From: Aquilaria yunnanensis
Lineage: Eukaryota; Streptophyta; Magnoliopsida; Malvales; Thymelaeaceae
Reading direction: 5' to 3'
Assembly (NCBI GenBank): GCA_039654915.1
Contig: CM077595.1
Location: 50,375,501-50,439,500 of the forward strand
DNA: 64,000 bases
Positions 13,101 through 22,859 of the stretch are shown here, piece by piece. Below the pieces are notes generated by a model, which worked only from the letters and a program-made list of their open reading frames with translations, was not told the DNA's origin and searched no databases. The position numbers were made by a program, and so were the translations under genes. Within the stretch, counting starts at the first letter, position 1; the number at the start of each line of letters is the position of its first letter.

Positions 13101-13781
13101 ACAGACTCTAGAAGATATGTTGAGGTGCTGTGTAATTGACTTCCAGGGTGAATGGGATGTACATCTCCCATTGATAGAGTTTTCTTATAATAATGGCTAT
13201 CATTCAGTGATAGGAATGGCTCCTTATGAGGCCTTATACGGCAGGAGATGTATTACTCCTCATTGCTGGCATCAGCCAGAAGACAAATTGGAATTGGGGC
13301 AAGACATTATTAAGGAAACTACTGAGAAGATTAAGTTGATCCAAGCCAGGATCAAGACTGCAAATGATAGGCAGCAAGCCTATGCAAACCTGAAAAGGAG
13401 AAGAGACCTGGAATTCCAGGAAGGAGACTGCGTGTGGCTTAAAGTTTCTCCCGTGAAAGGAGTAATCAGGTTTGGGAAAAAAGGGAAACTAGCACCCAGA
13501 TATGTTGGGCCATACCAAATACTGGCCAAAGTGGGAAATGTGGCATATCAGCTAGACTTGCCACCAGAGCTTGGAAACATACACAATGTGTTCCACGTAA
13601 GCTTACTCAAGAAGTATGTTCCAAGCTACAAGTAGATAGAAACACCTGCAGCTGTGATTGTGGCACCCAACCTTACTTATGAAGAAGTGCCTATGTTCCA
13701 CGTAAGCTTACTCAAGAAGTATGTTCCAAGCTACAAGTAGATAGAAACACCTGCAGCTGTGATTGTGGCACCCAACCTTAC
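10184..13781 (+). pseudogene. GyA gag (C-terminus) and pol, decayed, part 1
   Basis: Ty3/Gypsy polyprotein remains. 10184-10475 is the gag tail: the second half of a CCHC knuckle (D-H-stop-V-R-D-C-P) and a basic, proline-rich stretch with three in-frame stops. The protease follows with FDTGAS near 10520-10545. A frameshift near 11052 precedes the reverse transcriptase (11090-11690, FIDD at about 11510-11520) with stops at 11342-11344 and beyond. RNase H (11930-12290) has stops and a frameshift. The integrase is open from 12667 to 13635, with GPY motif APRYVGPY, but its catalytic glutamate is lysine (codon 13090-13092). The tail is cut by Copia-2 and resumes at 22112. Tail wording points to a Tekay/Del-type chromovirus. 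Confidence 0.9.
13589..13781 (+). repeat. 105-bp in-frame tandem duplication in the GyA pol tail
   Basis: The sequence from 13589 (TGTTCCACGTAAGCTTACTC) repeats from 13694. The offset is 105 bp, a multiple of three, so the frame is kept. The second copy is cut by Copia-2 at 13781. The unit covers the [11 protein letters not shown] motif before the C-terminal tail. The copies are nearly identical, so the duplication is younger than most decay in this pol. Confidence 0.9.
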
Positions 13782-15197
13782 TGTTAGTGTTGTGCCCAAA
13801 AAGCCAATCATGAGATGATTGTATTTTTGCAAATTGAGTCATGATATTTTATTGAGGCATTAATCCAGCAATTTTGTTTGTTTTTTTGTTTCTGCGTAAC
13901 ATAATAAACATAATTGTAACCCTAGAATAATGATATTCTTAAACGTCCCTAGTCTAGTATTATTGTGGAGCGGGTTGCAATAATACATAATGACTAGCAT
14001 ATGTGGAGACTAATATGAGATATGTAGTCTACATATGGGTACAAGTTGGAGAACTTGTGTACTGGACCGACCCACCATGAGAACACTTCATGGATCGTTA
14101 TATGAGTGTCATAAGTGATTCTCATAGTGATCATGGTATATGTAGTCCTTCGACCTAAGATCATCAAGGTTCCCTACATGTGAGTCACATACTTTGATAC
14201 TTTCCTTTGTTGCTCGTAACTGAGTGAACTTGAAGGAGGTCATTGGGTATGTCACATATCATGCGGAGGGATTTGTATGATCAAGATGGGATTTGTCCCT
14301 CCTATGTAACGGGAGTGATATCTTTGGGCCCCTTGATAGAGTAAGACTTAGAAAATGCATGGCCATGCTCCGATGAGTTGGTATATGATATCAATGTCGT
14401 CAGTTTAATTTGGTCTACTCGGTAATCAAAAAACCGAAGATTGGGCTATACGAGAGTGACACATTCCATGTCTTGTGCTTAGTCTTGATATCTTGGACAA
14501 AGGGACAATGGCATATATCGGTCATGATCATAAAGGTTTAGTCGATTCACCGACAATCTTGTCACTTGGATAGCAATGATGTGTTGCTAGACACCGCTCA
14601 TTGCTTATGATCATAAATGTGATTTATGATCATTGCCAACATGGCAAGAGCCTATTGGGTCGCACACATAGAGCTATTTGGATCATTAGAGTGCATGGGC
14701 TAATTATTTGGGTTATGGTTTCACTTTAATTTCGTATTAATAATGGGCCAAGGAGTTGAGCCATTATTAAGCCCGAAATTAAATCCTAATTGGATTAGGG
14801 CTTTGAAACCCATTAGGCCTGGAAGTTGAGTCTCACTATAAATACAACTTTTAAGTGAGAAATTCGTAGTTCTCCTTGCCCTAGCCTCCCAAAAGGACAG
14901 CCGCACTCTTCTCTTGCAATTCCTTGGAGGACGCAAGCTAGCACTGCGAGCGCAAGAGAAACGCATCTGCCGGGACGTGGTGGAAGCGTGGTGATCCCGA
15001 GAGGCTCGTGTGGATACCATAGAGAGCCTGAACACGTCAACTGTTCAGGTTTTGTGATTCGACTCTACAGTTGAGTGAGAGATCTCAACCGAAAATTAGG
15101 TATGAAATTTTCGAACACCCGGTTTACCCCGTTTCACTTGGATCCTGGAGGGTTTCGGTTAAATTCCGCTGCGCTGTTTGGCTCCCGAAACCCAACA
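13782..15197 (+). repeat. Copia-2 5' LTR
   Basis: 1,416 bp, TGTTAG...CCCAACA. It has the same layout as the Copia-1 LTRs and the four solo LTRs. Differences from the 3' copy were noticed near 13882, 13992, 14430, 14847 and 14870. Confidence 0.97.
14837..14844 (+). promoter_or_regulatory. TATA box of the Copia LTR promoter
   Basis: TATAAATA at LTR base ~1,056, within CTCACTATAAATACAAC, conserved in the Copia LTRs of the window. Transcription start is inferred about 30 nt downstream, leaving roughly 330 bp for R and U5. Confidence 0.65.
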
Positions 15198-15198
15198 G

Positions 15199-15216
15199 TG
15201 GTATCAGAGCTACTGG
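15199..15216 (+). promoter_or_regulatory. Copia-2 primer binding site (initiator tRNA-Met)
   Basis: TGGTATCAGAGCTACTGG one base after the LTR. The first 12 bases match the plant initiator methionine tRNA 3' end. Confidence 0.9.
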
Positions 15217-15550
15217 TGAAACCCTAAATCGGGATTGAGTGTTGAATCGCATGATGCTATGTCTTCGATTGGTTTTCGGCCATGGTTAATTAGATTGATT
15301 CATGATGCATGAAACCGGAATTCGTAATGAACATATGAGATATATGAAGAAACAACACAAATTGGTTAATGAGATTAACCCGAAATTGATAGGTATGAGA
15401 TACCTATATGGATTAGGATTCTTGCAATAGTTGCAAAAACCCTAGGTTTGTTCGGATTCGGCCTGTTCGGGCACCGAAAGTAAGGTATTTTTGGTGGCTC
15501 GAATGGAGGAGTCTCGGGTGCCTACTTTCTCGAAATAGAAGATTTCGGGC

Positions 15551-15670
15551 TAAGCAATTGTAAGACAATTTTTTGCGCCGGGGGGCGCTGCCCCCCACGC
15601 CCCCCGCAAGGGCGGCTCCCCTTGACCCCGTCCGCTGACCGGTCAGCGGAACCACCGCCCGCTGACCGGC
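15551..15670 (+). repeat. GC-rich palindromic block in the Copia-2 leader
   Basis: 120 bp present in Copia-2 and absent from Copia-1. It contains opposed runs (gcgccggggggcgc, then gccccccacgccccccgc), a perfect 18-bp palindrome CCGCTGACCGGTCAGCGG near 15639-15656, and a related near-palindrome CGCTGACCGGCCAGCG near 15660-15675. The RNA would fold strongly. The join in Copia-1 shows about 3 bp of shared bases (ggc), consistent with deletion there. Confidence 0.85.
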
Positions 15671-16724
15671 CAGCGGGACCGCCGTATGCGAAGCGCCACA
15701 TAAATAAAAACTGGTTAATCAACACGCGAAAATTGGCATGCATCTTTGTTGAATGAGATTTGACATGATATGCTGATTAGTGTTTGAAGCATGCTGCATG
15801 GTTATAGCCCTTGATTGGTTGTACTTGTAAATACGGCCTGCGAGTCGTGCCTTTTCTTATCACTCTCATTGTGCATTCTCTTCTCACCTTACTCCCCTCG
15901 AATGTAACTCGAGGTTTCTATTATTGATGTAATGGTGCATTATGGGATCGTCCAAGGTGGTATGTCCAAGGAGGTGACAACAAAAAGGCAGCCAAGAAAG
16001 GAAGAGAAGGAGCTTGTGAAGACTCTTTTCTTTTCTTAGGCTTTTATGATATTCTCATTGGCTTGAGAATATCGCATAGTTTGGGCTATAACCATGTCAC
16101 GTTTATTTCTTGTAAGCATGAGATGCATGTTTTATATTTGTATGTGATGCATGTATAAAACAACCGGAGATAACAAATTGGTGAGATCAAAAGATAAAAT
16201 CCCTCAAACAAATATTAAGTCATTAAATGTGATGCCTTCCAAATGTTGGCACTCGTCAAGACTTTGATCAACATTAGGTGGGTTTGCCAAAGCAAAGTAC
16301 CTATGTTCATCTTGGTAAGGCGCGATGGGATAATAGTGATATCCAAACTGCTAACTTTGGGTTCGACTTAACTAAGTCATCCTAATAGGATTAGGGACTT
16401 AGAGGCATAGAGTTGGGCTTAAGTTCATGAGATGAGCTTGGACAAGTGTTGTTCACCCAACTATCCAAGAGTTGCATAAGATGCAATTGGCAATGAGTTG
16501 CCTACCTAAATAGCTGTAACTTGAGAGAAAAGCCAAAGCTGACTCAGGTTGTGGTCAAATATGGATCTTGGCCCACTAGAATACCTTAGCGCCGAGGTGT
16601 TCCGAAATAATATCGAGGGTTATTATTTTAAGGAAAATAGTGGGAGTATCATTTAATAAAAGTCCTTATTAAATGAATTAAAATACATGACTCTTACACT
16701 GCATATTTACTGTTGTAGATAACC

Positions 16725-19700
16725 ATGGCACAAAACACATCGACACTTTCATTGCGATCGATCCTTGAGAAGGAAAAACTGAATGGGACCAACTTTCTCA
16801 AATGGTACCGAAACTTGAGGATAGTCCTCAAACAAGAGAGAAAGGCATATGTCCTAGAGCAGCCCATTCCGAATGAGCCTGCTGCCACTGCTCCAAGAGC
16901 GGAAAGGGATGTTCACAAGAGGCATTCTGATGATGCTTTGGATGTTGCATGCCTCATGCTTATTACCATGGAATCTGAGCTTCAGAAGCAACATGAGAAC
17001 ATGGGGGCGTTCGATATGATCGAACATCTCAAAATGCTTTTCCAAGAGCAAGCTAGGCATGAGAGGTTTGAGACCTCTAAGGCATTGTTTCAGTGCAAGA
17101 TGTCTGAGGGAAGTCCCGTGGGTCCTCATGTGCTCAAGATGATTGGGTACATTGAGAATCTTGAGAATTTGGGATTTGCTCTTCAGAAAGAGTTGGCTAT
17201 CGATGTAGTCTTGCAATCGTTGCCTGAAAGCTACAGTCAGTTCGTCATGAACTATAACATGAACGACCTAGACAAGTCCCTTCCTGAATTGCTCAACATG
17301 TTGAGAACTGCTGAGCAAAACCTTAAGAAGGCTAAGCCCATTTTGATGGTTCAAAAGGGCAAGGGAAAGGGAAAAGCCAACAAGAAGAAGGATAAAGCTA
17401 ATGGAAAGTCCAATGCTAGTTCTTCTTCAGCTGCACTGAAACCAAAGGGTGGTGTGGCAAAGGAAGGGGAGTGCTTCCATTGTAAGCAACCTGGACACTG
17501 GAAGCGCAACTGCAAGCTCTATCTTGAAGAACTTGCTAAGGAAAAGGGAAGTAAGACTTCCACTTCAGGTATTTTTGTTATAGAGGCTAACTTTTCTACT
17601 TCCTCATCTTGGGTATTGGATACTGGATGTGGATCTCACATTTGTGCAAATGTGCAGGATCTAAGTAGAAGTAGAAGATTGGCCCGAGGTGAAGTGGACC
17701 TACGTGTTGGAAATGGAGCAAGGGTTGCTGCCTTAGCCGTAGGGACTTATGTTCTCACTTTACCTAGTGGATTAGTTTTAGAATTAGACAACTGCTACTT
17801 TGTGCCTACTATTAGTAGAAATTTGATTTCTGTTTCTTGTTTGGACAAGAAAGGTTTTTCATTTATAATAAAGGACAAATGTTGTTCTATTTATTTGAAT
17901 GAAATCTTTTATGGTAGTGCTCAACTTAGCAATGGGTTGTATGTTCTAGACCTTGAAGATCCAATCTATAATGTGAATACCAAGAAGGTCAGATTAAATG
18001 ATTCAAACTTGACCTATCTCTGGCACTGTCGCTTGGGCCATATAAATGAGACCCGCATATCCAATCTCCATAAGGATGGACTCTTGGACTCATTTGATTT
18101 TGAATCATATGAGACATGTGAGTCATGTTTGTTGGGCAAGATGACCAAAGCCCCATTCACAGGGCAAAGTGAAAGGGCTAATGACTTACTAGGACTCATA
18201 CATAGTGATGTATGTGGCCCTATGTCTACACAAGCTAGAGGAGGTTTCCAATACTTCATTACTTTCACTGATGACTTCAGCAGATATGGCTATGTGTATC
18301 TTATGAGACACAAGTCAGAATCCTTTGAAAAGTTCAAAGAATTCAAGAATGAAGTAGAGAATCAACTCGGGAAGAGTATCAAAGTGCTTCGATCAGATCG
18401 AGGTGGAGAGTACTTGGATCGAGAATTCCTTGACTATCTGAAGGAGTGTGGTATAGTATCACAACTCACTCCACCAGGTACACCTCAATGGAATGGTGTT
18501 TCTGAAAGGAGAAATCGAACTCTGTTAGACATGGTTCGCTCCATGATGAGTCAAGCTGACCTTCCAAACTCCTTTTGGGGACATGCTCTAGAGACAGCCG
18601 CTTTTACACTAAACCGAGTTCCATCTAAATCGGTTCAAAAGACACCATATGAGATATGGAGTGGGAGGCGTCCCAATTTGTCTTTTATGAAGATTTGGGG
18701 CTGTGATGTTTATGTAAAACGTCAATCCTCTAACAAACTAGGGCCCAAATCTCAAAAATGTCTTTTTGTTGGGTATCCCAAAGAAACAAAGGGTTACTAT
18801 TTCTACAATCCCTCTGAGCAAAAAGTGTTTGTTGCTCGAACTGGTGTCTTTTTGGAGAAAGAGTTTATCTCTAAAGGAACTAGTGGGAGGAAAGTAGAAC
18901 TTGAAGAAATTCAAGAACAACAAGAAGACATCGAACCTGAAATGGAACCTGAACAGACACCACAAGATGTTGTGGTTCAAGAGTCTGTTCCTGTAGCACA
19001 AAGCCCACGTAGGACTGGTAGGATTCGGCGTGAGCCCGAGAGATATGGATTTCTCGTGACTCACACCGGTGATGTGATGCTCATGGATCAAGATGAGCCC
19101 ACAACCTACCAACAAGCTATGTCGGGGCCTGACTCTGAGAAGTGGCTAATGGCCATGAAATCCGAGATGGAATCCATATATGAAAACCAAGTATGGACTT
19201 TGGTTGACCCACCTGAAGGGGTAAAACCTATAGGGTGCAAATGGGTTTTCAAGAAGAAAACTGACATGGATGGTAATGTGATTACCTTTAAGGGAAGATT
19301 GGTTGCAAAAGGTTTCAAGCAAATTCATGGTATTGACTATGATGAAACTTTTTCACCAGTTGCTATGCTTAAATCCATCCGAATTTTGTTTGCTATTGCT
19401 GCACACTATGATTATGAGATATGGCAAATGGATGTCAAAACTGCATTCCTAAATGGAAAGCTACTTGAGGATGTGTACATGACACAGCCTGAGGGTTTTG
19501 TCACTCCTGGGAATGCCAATAAAGTGTGCAAATTGCAAAGGTCCATTTATGGACTGAAGCAAGCTTCTCGAAGTTGGAATCTTCGTTTTGATGATGCAAT
19601 CAAAGAGTTTGGTTTTATCAAAAATGAAGATGAACCTTGTGTCTACAAGAAGGTTAGTGGGAGCGCTATTGTCTTCTTGGTGTTGTATGTAGATGACATA

Positions 19701-20696
19701 CTACTCATCGGGAATGACATTCCTGAGCTACAGTCTGTGAAGACTTGGCTAAGGAAATGTTTCTCTATGAAGGACTTGGGTGAAGCAGCCTATGTGTTAG
19801 GCATCAGGATCTATAGAGATAGATCTAGAAAGCTTCTTGGCCTAAGTCAAAGTACATATATTGACAAGGTGCTAAAGAGGTTTAGCATGCAAGATTCCAA
19901 GAAAGGATTCTTGCCCATGTCACATGGTATCACTCTTTCTAGATCTCAGTGTCCGAGTACAACCGAGGAGAGAGAGCGCATGAGTAAGATTCCATATGCC
20001 TCAGCAATTGGATCTATCATGTATGCCATGATATGTACTCGTCCCGATGTCTCATATGCTTTGAGCATGACGAGTAGGTACCAATCGAACCCCGGTGAAA
20101 GTCACTGGACAGCTGTTAAGAACATCCTTAAGTACTTACGAAGGACTAAGGATGCATTCTTGGTCTTTGGAGGTGAAGATGAGCTCGTTGTAAGGGGTTA
20201 CACCGATGCAAGCTTCCAATCCGATAAGGATGATTTTAGATCGCAATCTGGTTATGTGTTTTGTATTGGTGGTGGTGCTGTAAGCTGGAAGAGTTCAAAG
20301 CAAGAGACAGTAGCTGACTCTACAACAGAATCTGAGTACATTGCCGCCTCTGATGCTGCGAAGGAGGCAGTTTGGATCAAGAAGTTCATCACTGAACTTG
20401 GAGTGGTTCCAAGCATTGTTGACCCGATAGAGCTCTATTGTGACAACAATGGAGCAATCGCACAGGCTAAGGAACCTCGATCTCACCAGCGATCCAAACA
20501 CATACTCCGACGCTATCATCTCATCAGGGAGATCATCGAGAGGGGTGATGTAAGGATATGCAGGACTTCGACAGACAACAACATTGCTGATCCACTGACA
20601 AAGCCCCTTACGCAGCAGAAGCATGATAGCCATTTTAGATCCATCGGTATTAGATACATGGATGATTGGCTTTTAGTGCAAGTGGGAGATTGTTAG
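16725..20696 (+). CDS. Copia-2 gag-pol polyprotein (1,323 aa, intact)
   Basis: Single-frame polyprotein that self-processes into capsid and replication enzymes. Residues 1-245 are gag-like, ending in a lysine-rich stretch. The CCHC zinc knuckle CFHCKQPGHWKRNC is at 250-263. The aspartic protease has LDTGCGSH with D299. The pre-integrase zinc region has H434, H439, C465 and C468. The integrase triad is D495, D558 and E594, with the usual 35-residue gap between the last two. The reverse transcriptase has Y988-V-D-D, and RNase H runs from about 1155 with D1161. The start is the first ATG after the leader; the same start is kept in Copia-1. The stop TAG falls in the first bases of the 3' LTR. Integrase before RT places it in Ty1/Copia. 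Lineage is uncertain (perhaps near Tork or TAR). Confidence 0.97.
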   Translation: MAQNTSTLSLRSILEKEKLNGTNFLKWYRNLRIVLKQERKAYVLEQPIPNEPAATAPRAERDVHKRHSDDALDVACLMLITMESELQKQHENMGAFDMIEHLKMLFQEQARHERFETSKALFQCKMSEGSPVGPHVLKMIGYIENLENLGFALQKELAIDVVLQSLPESYSQFVMNYNMNDLDKSLPELLNMLRTAEQNLKKAKPILMVQKGKGKGKANKKKDKANGKSNASSSSAALKPKGGVAKEGECFHCKQPGHWKRNCKLYLEELAKEKGSKTSTSGIFVIEANFSTSSSWVLDTGCGSHICANVQDLSRSRRLARGEVDLRVGNGARVAALAVGTYVLTLPSGLVLELDNCYFVPTISRNLISVSCLDKKGFSFIIKDKCCSIYLNEIFYGSAQLSNGLYVLDLEDPIYNVNTKKVRLNDSNLTYLWHCRLGHINETRISNLHKDGLLDSFDFESYETCESCLLGKMTKAPFTGQSERANDLLGLIHSDVCGPMSTQARGGFQYFITFTDDFSRYGYVYLMRHKSESFEKFKEFKNEVENQLGKSIKVLRSDRGGEYLDREFLDYLKECGIVSQLTPPGTPQWNGVSERRNRTLLDMVRSMMSQADLPNSFWGHALETAAFTLNRVPSKSVQKTPYEIWSGRRPNLSFMKIWGCDVYVKRQSSNKLGPKSQKCLFVGYPKETKGYYFYNPSEQKVFVARTGVFLEKEFISKGTSGRKVELEEIQEQQEDIEPEMEPEQTPQDVVVQESVPVAQSPRRTGRIRREPERYGFLVTHTGDVMLMDQDEPTTYQQAMSGPDSEKWLMAMKSEMESIYENQVWTLVDPPEGVKPIGCKWVFKKKTDMDGNVITFKGRLVAKGFKQIHGIDYDETFSPVAMLKSIRILFAIAAHYDYEIWQMDVKTAFLNGKLLEDVYMTQPEGFVTPGNANKVCKLQRSIYGLKQASRSWNLRFDDAIKEFGFIKNEDEPCVYKKVSGSAIVFLVLYVDDILLIGNDIPELQSVKTWLRKCFSMKDLGEAAYVLGIRIYRDRSRKLLGLSQSTYIDKVLKRFSMQDSKKGFLPMSHGITLSRSQCPSTTEERERMSKIPYASAIGSIMYAMICTRPDVSYALSMTSRYQSNPGESHWTAVKNILKYLRRTKDAFLVFGGEDELVVRGYTDASFQSDKDDFRSQSGYVFCIGGGAVSWKSSKQETVADSTTESEYIAASDAAKEAVWIKKFITELGVVPSIVDPIELYCDNNGAIAQAKEPRSHQRSKHILRRYHLIREIIERGDVRICRTSTDNNIADPLTKPLTQQKHDSHFRSIGIRYMDDWLLVQVGDC
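20680..20690 (+). promoter_or_regulatory. Copia-2 polypurine tract
   Basis: AAGTGGGAGAT abutting the 3' LTR. It also encodes the last residues of the polyprotein, so this coding end is under a double constraint. Confidence 0.85.
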
Positions 20697-22106
20697 TGTT
20701 GTGCCCAAAAAGCCAATCATGAGATGATTGTATTTTTGCAAATTGAGTCATGATATTTTATTGAGGCATTAATCCAGCAATTTTGTTTGTTGTTTTGTTT
20801 CTGCGTAACATAATAAACATAATTGTAACCCTAGAATAATGATATTCTTAAACGTCCCTAGTCTAGTATTATTGTGGAGCGGGTTGCAATAATACATAAT
20901 GACTAGCATATGTGGAGACTAGTATGAGATATGTAGTCTACATATGGGTACAAGTTGGAGAACTTGTGTACTGGACCGACCCACCATGAGAACACTTCAT
21001 GGATCGTTATATGAGTGTCATAAGTGATTCTCATAGTGATCATGGTATATGTAGTCCTTCGACCTAAGATCATCAAGGTTCCCTACATGTGAGTCACATA
21101 CTTTGATACTTTCCTTTGTTGCTCGTAACTGAGTGAACTTGAAGGAGGTCATTGGGTATGTCACATATCATGCGGAGGGATTTGTATGATCAAGATGGGA
21201 TTTGTCCCTCCTATGTAACGGGAGTGATATCTTTGGGCCCCTTGATAGAGTAAGACTTAGAAAATGCATGGCCATGCTCCGATGAGTTGGTATATGATAT
21301 CAATGTCGTCAGTTTAATTTGGTCTACTCGGTAATCAAGAAACCGAAGATTGGGCTATACGAGAGTGACACATTCCATGTCTTGTGCTTAGTCTTGATAT
21401 CTTGGACAAAGGGACAATGGCATATATCGGTCATGATCATAAAGGTTTAGTCGATTCACCGACAATCTTGTCACTTGGATAGCAATGATGTGTTGCTAGA
21501 CACCGCTCATTGCTTATGATCATAAATGTGATTTATGATCATTGCCAACATGGCAAGAGCCTATTGGGTCGCACACATAGAGCTATTTGGATCATTAGAG
21601 TGCATGGGCTAATTATTTGGGTTATGGTTTCACTTTAATTTCGTATTAATAATGGGCCAAGGAGTTGAGCCATTATTAAGCCCGAAATTAAATCCTAATT
21701 GGATTAGGGCTTTGAAACCCATTAGGCCTGGAAGTTGAGTCTCACTATAAATACAACATTTAAGTGAGAAATTCGTAGGTCTCCTTGCCCTAGCCTCCCA
21801 AAAGGACAGCCGCACTCTTCTCTTGCAATTCCTTGGAGGACGCAAGCTAGCACTGCGAGCGCAAGAGAAACGCATCTGCCGGGACGTGGTGGAAGCGTGG
21901 TGATCCCGAGAGGCTCGTGTGGATACCATAGAGAGCCTGAACACGTCAACTGTTCAGGTTTTGTGATTCGACTCTACAGTTGAGTGAGAGATCTCAACCG
22001 AAAATTAGGTATGAAATTTTCGAACACCCGGTTTACCCCGTTTCACTTGGATCCTGGAGGGTTTCGGTTAAATTCCGCTGCGCTGTTTGGCTCCCGAAAC
22101 CCAACA
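20691..22106 (+). repeat. Copia-2 3' LTR
   Basis: 1,416 bp, the same length as the 5' LTR, followed by the exact target duplication CTTAC and then by the continued GyA reading frame. Confidence 0.97.
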
Positions 22107-22111
22107 CTTAC

Positions 22112-22307
22112 TTATGAAGAAGTGCCAATTCAGTTCCTATCCAGAGATACTAGGAAATTAATAAATAGGTGGATTTCTATGATTAAGGTGCAGTGGACTA
22201 ACCATACTCCTGAGGAGGCAACCTGGGAAGCGGAACAGGAAATTACCACTAAATATCCTCAACTATACCCTAGACTAGTGAAGAATTTGGAGGACCAAAT
22301 TCTTTAA
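22112..22307 (+). pseudogene. GyA pol C-terminal tail, part 2 (after Copia-2)
   Basis: Continues the interrupted pol: L-T-Y-E-E-V-P, then KVQWTNHTPEEATWEAE and YPQLYPRL, ending in TAA at 22305-22307. The W..H..EEATWE...YP.L pattern is the C-terminal tail typical of Tekay/Del-type chromoviruses, related to a chromodomain that may guide integration. Reading resumes in frame with the sequence before 13777. Confidence 0.88.
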
Positions 22308-22319
22308 GGAGGGAGGAAT
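22306..22319 (+). promoter_or_regulatory. GyA polypurine tract
   Basis: AAGGAGGGAGGAAT directly before TGTTAGGCTCACC, the GyA LTR start. It lies just past the pol stop codon, the normal position. Confidence 0.8.
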
Positions 22320-22750
22320 TGTTAGGCTCACCTCCTAAGTGCTTGGTCTATGTGCAAAGCTGGAAACTTTCAGGGCTTAACTGCACATAGAAACTGGACT
22401 ATGGAAAAACAGAAAGAAATCCAAGAAAGGGGATCAAATTGTACACTTAGATGAGTGGTACAATTAAAACTATAAACTTTAAGATGGTGATTTCGGCCAT
22501 GCAAGTTTATTTGATGACTAGTGCAAGACTAGACCAAATCTAGTGGACAACAATGATTACTAGTCATGTCTTGTCTACCACTATGTAACTATTCACTATT
22601 TAACTAGTTAAACTAACTAGTTTTTATACTAGACTTATGGCCGGTTTTATAAGGGAATTATGGCACTTTGGTACTTGTGTTTGATATGTGCATGGCATTA
22701 TAAGCCATGAAGTGACCTAAATGTCAAGATAGACACATGTTTTAGTGGCA
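22320..22750 (+). repeat. GyA LTR, first ~488 bases only
   Basis: Begins TGTTAGGCTCACC and follows the A2 LTR (reverse complement of 28995 downward) with few differences. It lacks ~50 bp near the start (A2 has an extra CTTAGGACAAGG... segment). It stops at TTTAGTGGCA, LTR base ~488, where the displaced block ends. Confidence 0.85.
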
Positions 22751-22859
22751 GACTTAAAGTTAGTTCTGTTGGTTAGGTCGAGGGCTAGATGCCCAGTTCT
22801 TAGTTGGGATGTGAGACAGGTTGGGGACTCACAGGCCAGGGCCTGTGTGAGGTGTGACA
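22751..22859 (+). mobile_element. GyA element A1, LTR end, with copy 2 of the 27-bp duplication
   Basis: 22751-22777 is an exact copy of 10157-10183. The rest continues the A1 LTR tail to GTGTGACA. The tail differs strongly from that of A2 except in its last ~25 bases. The next bases, CCAAG (22860-22864), are GyA LTR sequence in the opposite orientation, so A1 appears to sit inside the A2 3' LTR at LTR base ~2,177; its left duplication would lie outside the window. Confidence 0.75.

Larger units (their letters stand above)
15198..16724 (+). other. Copia-2 untranslated leader (1.53 kb)
   Basis: Non-coding region from the LTR to the gag ATG, which follows GATAACC. It is AT-rich apart from a GC-rich island at 15551-15670. 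No ORF is conserved between the two Copia elements here. It probably holds the packaging and dimerisation signals expected of a leader, but none can be named from sequence. Confidence 0.8.
13782..22106 (+). mobile_element. Copia-2: complete, apparently intact Ty1/Copia retrotransposon
   Basis: 8,325-bp element with matching 1,416-bp LTRs, primer site, leader, one uninterrupted gag-pol ORF and polypurine tract. The target duplication CTTAC is exact (13777-13781 and 22107-22111). It is inserted in the GyA pol tail, in the same orientation. The LTRs differ at only about five positions by eye (0.35%), so it is young. Nothing visible prevents autonomous activity, though expression cannot be judged from sequence. 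Confidence 0.97.
10184..22750 (+). mobile_element. Displaced GyA gag-pol-LTR block inserted in the A1 LTR
   Basis: Block of 12.6 kb (about 4.2 kb without Copia-2). It contains the end of gag from the second half of the zinc knuckle, all of pol, the polypurine tract and the first ~488 bases of a GyA LTR. It is flanked by an exact 27-bp direct repeat of the A1 LTR. The minus-strand element A2 (22860-28995) lacks just this segment: its gag stops inside the same zinc knuckle and is joined to LTR base ~529. The LTR part matches A2 far better than it matches A1. I infer that the block was lost from A2 and inserted here in inverted orientation. Confidence 0.7.
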
